Shown: positions 40,581 to 45,510 of the stretch, in pieces | Numbering within the stretch: position 1 is the first letter of the stretch | How the letters are laid out: each line of letters opens with the position of its first letter | Assembly: GCA_041738505.1 (NCBI GenBank) | Contig: JBGSPQ010000002.1 | Coordinates: forward strand, 1 to 45,510 | Length of the DNA stretch: 45,510 bases | Direction of reading: 5' to 3' | DNA from: JBGSPQ01 sp041738505 | GTDB taxonomy: Bacteria > Patescibacteriota > Gracilibacteria > UBA1369 | The notes under the pieces: generated by a model | Told to the model about the DNA's origin: nothing | Databases searched by the model: none | What the model saw: the letters and a program-made list of their open reading frames with translations, nothing else | Position numbers and translations under genes: made by a program

Positions 40581-43500
40581 ATGGATATTGTTAATGGCCT
40601 TCGAGGGGTAAAAAGGACAGTGGCTAGCTTTAGTCTCGCCGCATTGATTGCAAGCACATTTGCGATCGGCGTTGCTCAAGCTCAGACATTTCCCGATGTA
40701 AACCCTTCAGATTGGTTTTATTCTTATGTTGAAGATCTCGTAGTTCTCGGGGTCGTCAACGGAAGCATGCCTGCTTACAGGCCTGCAGATAATGTAAATC
40801 GCGCTGAAATGGCCAAATTGGTTGTTGAAGCGTTTGAAATCGACCTGGTTAGCCCTGCAACCGCTACATTTAAAGATGTGGCCATGGGCACCTGGTACTT
40901 CGAATACGTAGAAACCGCATATGCTCACGGCATTGTTGGCGGATACAAGGACACAGAAGGAACCCTCACAGGTTTCTACGGTCCCGGAGATTCTCTCACA
41001 AGAGAACAGGCCGCCAAAATGATCGTTCTTGGTGCTCCTCTGGACATCAACACGAACTGCGGTCCTTCGTTCCCCGATCTTGCCATGAACCAATGGTCAT
41101 ACGAATACGTAGAGACTCTCTACGTAAACAGTGTGATTGACGGTTACCCGGATGGAACATTCGGTCCCGGCAAAAACATCAACAGAGCTGAAATTGCCAA
41201 AATCGTTTCCAACGCAATGGCCCCTGTACTTCGCCCATGCGGCGGATTCAGCGCCGGAACCGTGGAAGCTATGAGCGCAACAACAGTCGAGGTTTGCTTT
41301 ACCGGCGAATACGACGAAACCAGCGCTATGATGGTTGAAAACTATATGATTGAAGACCAGGACGGTGTCGAATTGGCTGTTACCGACGTAGAAGCCACTT
41401 CCGACCCCAACTGCGTACTTCTTACAACAGCTGCTCAGGATTCGGCCAGCGTTTATGACCTTCTGGTCACCGACGTAATGGATGCTGACGGCATGGAACT
41501 GCTTAGCGGTTCCGCTACATTCAACGGCTACAGTGTTGGAGACCTCGGCGATCTCACGATTCGCGTAGACGGTTCCACACCTGCCGCCGCTTCAATTCCG
41601 AACAACGGTGCCAATGTTCTATACACAGTATTCAACATTGAGGCCGGTGCGGACGAAGCTATTAGAATTGACGAGCTTACAATTACAAGACAGGGACTTG
41701 GTCTCCCCGGAGACTTTGATTCCGTAAAACTTTATGTTAACGGGGTTCAGAAAGGTTCCGAAAAGACCATCAACACATCTTCAAACTCTGCAATGTTTGC
41801 ATTGAGCGGCGACCCGATTGTGGTTCCCGCCGGTTCAAGCGTTCTCGTTGAAGTACGTGCAGATATGGCCGGCGCGGTAAATTCACAGAACTCTCTGTGT
41901 ATTGCTACAGCCGACGATGTTCTTGCATACGGTGAAAGCACGGATGAAGAAGTTCCCGTTGCCGGCACATTTGCCCTCTGCGGTAACTACATGAGTACAA
42001 CCTCCGCCTTTGTAGGTCAGATTACATACGAAATTGACGACTACACCGGAGACATTAATGTTGGAGACACAGACGTTTCCGTCGCAAGACTGAAACTGGA
42101 TGTTGATAACGTTGAAGACACCGATGTTACTCGCATAACATTCAGACAACGAGGAAGCGCCGATCCTGAAGACTTCGCTAACGCGACTCTTTATGTATCC
42201 GGTACCGCTTTGGATGTTGTTGGTACATGGGAATCAGACTACCTGACATTCGATCTTAGCGAGGCTCCTCTGTTTATTGAAAGAGGCAACTCCAAGACTA
42301 TCGAACTTCGTGTGGATGTTACGGGAGGACTTGGAAACGACGTTCTTTTTGATATCTACAGAGACTGGCACATTGAAGGTGTCGGCCGCGTTTACCACTA
42401 CGGTGTAAACGTTGTTGAAGTTGGCGCTCCCCCTGTTATTGCTCAGAGAGACATCATCGGAGGCAACCTGGCTTTCGCTCTCTCTTCCAACAACCCAACA
42501 GTTGGTGACGTTGCCGCTGGTGCCGAAGATCATCTCTTCATGGCGTTCAACATGTCAACTGGTGGCGATGGAGTTACGGTAAGAGGATTGGATATTACTG
42601 TTAACTATACTTGTGCAGTTGCAAGTAACGAAAACACCCTTCAGGATGTTAAAGTATGGAGAAAAAACACTGCCGGAGATATGGTTGTTGTAGCCGGTCC
42701 TTTGGATCCCGGTAACGTTGTTTGTCCCATCGGTGCACAAGCTCGATTGCTCACATTCAATGATTCCTTTGATCAGGCCGCCGGTCTGACCGTGGAATAT
42801 TATGTTACAGCAGACGTTGAAAATGCAGCTGTAAATACAAACGCGTATAATATGCAGCTCAATTCTGCAACTGTTGATGCCGAATACCTAAGCAACGGCG
42901 ATGCTGTTGCCGCGGCCGACATTACCGGTGGCGTATTAAACGGCAAAGATCAGACAGTTGCTGATCCGACTCTTACTGTTTCATTGGCTGGCATTCCTTC
43001 AGATAGAAATATTGTTGGAGGACAGCAGGATGTGGAAATTCTGAACTATAACTTCCAGGCTTCATCAGCATCCGATCTAAAAATCACTTCCCTAACATTA
43101 ACTTGTAATTGGGAAGATGATGCAGGATCTGTTGATACTTGTACCGATGTGTTCTCAAATCTTGCACTCTATAGTAAGGATGGATCTACACTGACACTAC
43201 TTCAGGGTGGTAAGAGTTTTTCTGCAGGAGATCCCGCGACAGTTACATTTAACAATGTAAACTTGTTAATCCCTGCTGGAGACACAGTTAAAGTTGCTCT
43301 TAAAGCCAATACATCAACATCCGCCGATGGTACCGATGATGTATACTTCTACATCAATGCAGTTGGTGATTTAAACGCTGAAGATGAACAGAGCAACACG
43401 CTTGCTGCTGGTCAGAAATTTATTCCTGCATTTGGAGCATTCCCTGCAGAACCGCCTTTGGCAGGAACCAGAGCGGTTTCATTTGTGGGAGCTGGACAGT

Positions 43501-44450
43501 TGACAATTGGCATTTCAGGAGGCACCCCAACGGATGATGCCTTACTCGGTGCAGCCACTGGAAACAAGGTCACTCAAATTAAGTTTGAAGCTGATGAAAA
43601 CGAAGATATTAAGATCAGCAAACTTAGATTGACCAATGTTGGTGTTGACGATGAACCAATCGCAACTGTTAAATTGTATGATGGAGCAACATTACTTGGT
43701 TCTACTACTATTGACGGCTTAAGCCAGGCTTCATTTACGAATCTGAACATTACTGTACCGGCTGACGGACAGAAAGTAATAGATGTCGTGGTTGATACAA
43801 ACGGTGTTGGAGCGGGCCTTGCCACTTCGGGAGACAACTTCCAGGTGGGTTTCAATGACCTTACAGTTGGTTTAGGCGACACATATGACAATCTCGGTGT
43901 TGACATCAAAGCCACCGGTACCAGTTCTGGTGCCGATGTAACTCTTGTTGACAATGCAGTAGGTGCCACAACCGGAACCTTCACCGTATACAACACACTG
44001 CCTGTTCTCACAAGAACAGCAACAGCTGTTGGTGGCGGTGGAGTAAACAACAACATGCTTGAATTCACATTTGCCGTTCAGGGTCCTGCCGGAAAATCAG
44101 GAATCCTTAATGGTATGACTGTTGCGTTTGCCGGAACATGTGCTGTTCCTCCTACTACCTTCCAGTTATATGAAGGTAACACAATGATAGCTGATGCCGG
44201 AGCCAATCTTGTAATTGTAGCCGCTGAATTTACCAACACGATTGGTAAGGAAGTAGCTACCGGAAGCAGTGCGACACTTTCCGTTAGAGCAGACACTTCA
44301 GGTTGCGGCGTTGATGAGACGTTGACAGCCAATGTTACTGCGTACGACTTCTACGATGGAAAAGCACAATATGCTCCGACAGCCGCTGCAAACTACTTCT
44401 TCTTTGATTCCAACCCATTCCCATTGGCTGGTTTTCAATTCAAGGCTTAG
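40581..44450 (+). CDS. S-layer protein with SLH anchor and tandem beta-sandwich repeats
   Basis: The 1289-residue secreted protein is a likely main surface-layer component. It has a signal peptide (hydrophobic 12-31, cut after AQA at 34). Three SLH domains follow at about 37-90, 97-150 and 163-212 (FPDVNPSDWFYSYVEDL, FKDVAMGTWYFEYVETAY, FPDLAMNQWSYEYVETLY), which usually bind wall glycans. The rest is one Ig-like domain (about 222-315) and about six diverged beta-rich units of 110-150 residues. Each unit runs (V)-x-(V)-F-x-I..I-x-L-x(V/I), then 'VKLY', then 'V(P)AG', and ends with '(V)RADTSG'-like strands. It contains some Cys but is acidic and Thr/Ala/Asp/Val-rich. Codon choice differs from the neighbours (more GTT, GCT, ACA), consistent with high expression. 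It ends with a strong terminator. Confidence 0.92.
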   Translation: MDIVNGLRGVKRTVASFSLAALIASTFAIGVAQAQTFPDVNPSDWFYSYVEDLVVLGVVNGSMPAYRPADNVNRAEMAKLVVEAFEIDLVSPATATFKDVAMGTWYFEYVETAYAHGIVGGYKDTEGTLTGFYGPGDSLTREQAAKMIVLGAPLDINTNCGPSFPDLAMNQWSYEYVETLYVNSVIDGYPDGTFGPGKNINRAEIAKIVSNAMAPVLRPCGGFSAGTVEAMSATTVEVCFTGEYDETSAMMVENYMIEDQDGVELAVTDVEATSDPNCVLLTTAAQDSASVYDLLVTDVMDADGMELLSGSATFNGYSVGDLGDLTIRVDGSTPAAASIPNNGANVLYTVFNIEAGADEAIRIDELTITRQGLGLPGDFDSVKLYVNGVQKGSEKTINTSSNSAMFALSGDPIVVPAGSSVLVEVRADMAGAVNSQNSLCIATADDVLAYGESTDEEVPVAGTFALCGNYMSTTSAFVGQITYEIDDYTGDINVGDTDVSVARLKLDVDNVEDTDVTRITFRQRGSADPEDFANATLYVSGTALDVVGTWESDYLTFDLSEAPLFIERGNSKTIELRVDVTGGLGNDVLFDIYRDWHIEGVGRVYHYGVNVVEVGAPPVIAQRDIIGGNLAFALSSNNPTVGDVAAGAEDHLFMAFNMSTGGDGVTVRGLDITVNYTCAVASNENTLQDVKVWRKNTAGDMVVVAGPLDPGNVVCPIGAQARLLTFNDSFDQAAGLTVEYYVTADVENAAVNTNAYNMQLNSATVDAEYLSNGDAVAAADITGGVLNGKDQTVADPTLTVSLAGIPSDRNIVGGQQDVEILNYNFQASSASDLKITSLTLTCNWEDDAGSVDTCTDVFSNLALYSKDGSTLTLLQGGKSFSAGDPATVTFNNVNLLIPAGDTVKVALKANTSTSADGTDDVYFYINAVGDLNAEDEQSNTLAAGQKFIPAFGAFPAEPPLAGTRAVSFVGAGQLTIGISGGTPTDDALLGAATGNKVTQIKFEADENEDIKISKLRLTNVGVDDEPIATVKLYDGATLLGSTTIDGLSQASFTNLNITVPADGQKVIDVVVDTNGVGAGLATSGDNFQVGFNDLTVGLGDTYDNLGVDIKATGTSSGADVTLVDNAVGATTGTFTVYNTLPVLTRTATAVGGGGVNNNMLEFTFAVQGPAGKSGILNGMTVAFAGTCAVPPTTFQLYEGNTMIADAGANLVIVAAEFTNTIGKEVATGSSATLSVRADTSGCGVDETLTANVTAYDFYDGKAQYAPTAAANYFFFDSNPFPLAGFQFKA

Positions 44451-44506
44451 TTTAAATTCTTAGAAATAGGAATTTAGAAAGAATCCGATTGTAACGAATC
44501 AAAAAA

Positions 44507-44533
44507 GCCCCCGCCTCACGGCGGGGGCTTTTT
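44507..44533 (+). terminator. Bidirectional terminator after the S-layer gene
   Basis: GCCCCCGCC (44507-44515), loop TCAC, GGCGGGGGC (44520-44528), then five T. Six A precede the stem, so it can also stop the convergent HTH gene. It is the strongest hairpin in the window. Confidence 0.95.
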
Positions 44534-44551
44534 GTGTACCCAATATGCAAC

Positions 44552-44578
44552 CCACCTTAAAGGTAACCTTTAAGGTGG
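44552..44578. repeat. 13-bp perfect inverted repeat built from ACCTTWAAGGT units
   Basis: CCACCTTAAAGGT (44552-44564) and ACCTTTAAGGTGG (44566-44578) are exact reverse complements around one A. Each arm is itself an 11-bp near-palindrome. A third unit lies upstream of the S-layer gene at 40110-40122. It has no T-run and follows a strong terminator, so a protein-binding site or element end is likelier than a second terminator. Confidence 0.7.
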
Positions 44579-44613
44579 TGCGGGCGGGTAGTATGGCGCC
44601 GGAAGCGCACCCC

Positions 44614-45201
44614 CTACCCATGCACCTCGTCTAAAAAGCTCTTAAAGCCAATGCCCAGAGCCGCCGCCAGCTTGCGCTGGGTCTTAAAAGACGGCCACAC
44701 GCGGCCCTGCTCAATCCGGCTGACTTCTCTTTCGCTGATGCCCGCCATGTCTTTCTGTCTTTTGTTGTATTTGAGACGCAGATCGCGGATTTTTTTGCCC
44801 AGCTTTTTCCTGCGCGGCGCGTTTTCACGGTCAATCCGCCCGCGGTATTTAGGATCCTTGGCATACAAAACCTCTTCAAACGGAAAAAACAGCTTGTCGT
44901 TGCCAAAGATTAGTTCCGCGTAGCCAAGCTTGATATCATATTTGTCTTTATCGGAAAGAGCCTTCCATCCCTTAATAAAAGTGAACGGTACGGCAAACTT
45001 GCGAAAATCCCCAGTGATAAAAGTAATATCACTCTTGTTGTACCGGATATCCAAAATCAATTCAGCGGGGTTATCGTTTTTTTGAATAAACCTGTATCTT
45101 TTGATTATTTCGTTTTCCCTGGGTTGCTTATCGGATAAATCAATATACAGGGTTTTATAATAATCCTTCAGGATGATGTCTTTATTATTCGTTATCGCCA
45201 T
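44614..45201 (-). CDS. DUF2442-like domain fused to a Cro/C1-type HTH
   Basis: The 195-residue protein has a beta-rich middle part (about 45-115: LDIRYNKSDITFITGDFRKF, AVPFTFIKGWKALSDKDKYD, FFPFEEVLY) resembling DUF2442, a short domain often found beside toxin-antitoxin genes. The C-terminal XRE helix-turn-helix spans about 133-190: KKIRDLRLKYNKRQKDMAGI, REVSRIEQGRVWPS, LAAALGI. It probably represses DNA, perhaps its own gene. No toxin partner is visible: the upstream side is 175 bp of non-coding DNA and then an insertion sequence. It could be a stand-alone antitoxin-like regulator or one whose partner was lost. The DUF2442 reading is moderate, the HTH strong. Confidence 0.85.
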   Translation of the reverse strand: MAITNNKDIILKDYYKTLYIDLSDKQPRENEIIKRYRFIQKNDNPAELILDIRYNKSDITFITGDFRKFAVPFTFIKGWKALSDKDKYDIKLGYAELIFGNDKLFFPFEEVLYAKDPKYRGRIDRENAPRRKKLGKKIRDLRLKYNKRQKDMAGISEREVSRIEQGRVWPSFKTQRKLAAALGIGFKSFLDEVHG

Positions 45202-45376
45202 ATATTGCCCAGTGGCTAGTAAATAGGATTTTCAAGATCTAATCGCGACTTAATCATATTACACGACCAGACATACACGCAATAAAATAATAGTAAAATG
45301 TCGGGTCATTGTGCACTGCCACCCGCGCGCACAAAAACGGAAACGGCTAGTAAAAGCGGGAAAATAACTATAATTC
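45202..45376. other. Non-coding gap between the HTH gene and the second insertion sequence
   Basis: These 175 bp hold no supported gene. A decamer GGCTAGTAAA occurs twice (about 45213 and 45345). A weak minus-strand promoter (TATTGC, 17 bp, TAATAT) near 45253-45292 could serve the HTH gene. The stretch just before the element reads ACTATAATTC, similar to the GGATAATTT beside the first copy. Confidence 0.4.
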
Positions 45377-45510
45377 TGTGCGCGTGTTAAATATACTCGG
45401 GTTGTTTACACTTTTGAAACAGAAAACAATTCATTGAAAAAAGCAAGAAACCTTGAGAGAACTGAAGTAGCAATACATCAATAATTCAAGGTTTCTATGC
45501 ATAAAAATAC
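45377..45510 (+). mobile_element. Second copy of the IS481-like element (right end only, cut by window edge)
   Basis: These 134 bp are the exact reverse complement of 32906-33039: the 40-bp terminal repeat, the leader hairpin (45446-45456 / 45486-45496) and the first codons of the transposase. The copy is inverted relative to the first one. Confidence 0.92.
45497..45510 (+). CDS. Start of the second transposase gene (partial)
   Basis: The ATG at 45497-45499 is followed by His, Lys and Asn codons identical to the start of the transposase at 32919. The window ends after 14 nt. Confidence 0.85.

Overview
The window reads as a chromosome segment of an ultra-small bacterium of the Patescibacteria (Candidate Phyla Radiation), most likely Parcubacteria- or Peregrinibacteria-like. 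This is inference from gene content and style: a type IV pilus motor (PilB) and DprA without a visible biosynthetic backbone, a single Xer recombinase, a huge membrane-anchored alpha-2-macroglobulin, an SLH-type surface-layer protein, glutamate dehydrogenase with pyruvate phosphate dikinase, and many short hypothetical proteins. UGA is used as a stop (for example in dgt and the glycosyltransferase), so the Gracilibacteria/Absconditabacteria code is excluded. Promoters are plain sigma-70 type (TTGACA/TATAAT-like, 16-18 bp spacers). Almost no gene has a Shine-Dalgarno sequence, and several leaders are very short.

Layout. 1-4466: a partial gene, nusA with its own promoter and terminator, pilB, and a convergent dprA. 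4497-7451 (minus): xer, then an ftsE-purM-small ORF operon closed by a strong terminator. 7580-10422 (plus): membrane-anchored extracytoplasmic protein, dGTPase and nrdR, a tightly coupled set linked to dNTP pools. 10505-18524: L,D-transpeptidase, an unknown gene divergent from pcrA/uvrD with interlocked promoters, a possible HU-like protein, a zinc-ribbon/membrane-protein pair, and a glycosyltransferase-nadK pair. 18584-24694 (minus): a four-gene metabolic run (CTP-type polyprenol/DAG kinase-like protein, AspAT/decarboxylase-like enzyme, glutamate dehydrogenase, PPDK). 24801-31939 (minus): an ECF sigma factor coupled to a 2154-residue alpha-2-macroglobulin whose N-terminus looks like a cytoplasmic anti-sigma segment followed by one membrane helix.

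32087-45510 is the accessory part. It is bounded by two identical-end, inverted copies of an IS481-like element (the second cut by the window end). Between them lie a C-rich hexamer tract with G-quadruplex potential, an HNH protein, an HTH-PBP1C operon with a palindromic operator, tRNA-Lys, a membrane protein, dnaJ, tRNA-Glu embedded in 71-bp direct repeats, and a 1289-residue S-layer protein with a long structured leader. A DUF2442-like/HTH regulator follows.

Functional themes are the cell envelope (S-layer, PBP1C, L,D-transpeptidase, glycosyltransferase, FtsE, macroglobulin), DNA uptake and maintenance (PilB, DprA, Xer, PcrA) and nucleotide/amino-acid energy metabolism (dGTPase/NrdR, NadK, GDH, PPDK, PurM). 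The most promising candidate for an undescribed system is the sigma factor-macroglobulin pair, which could form a surface protease-damage sensor.
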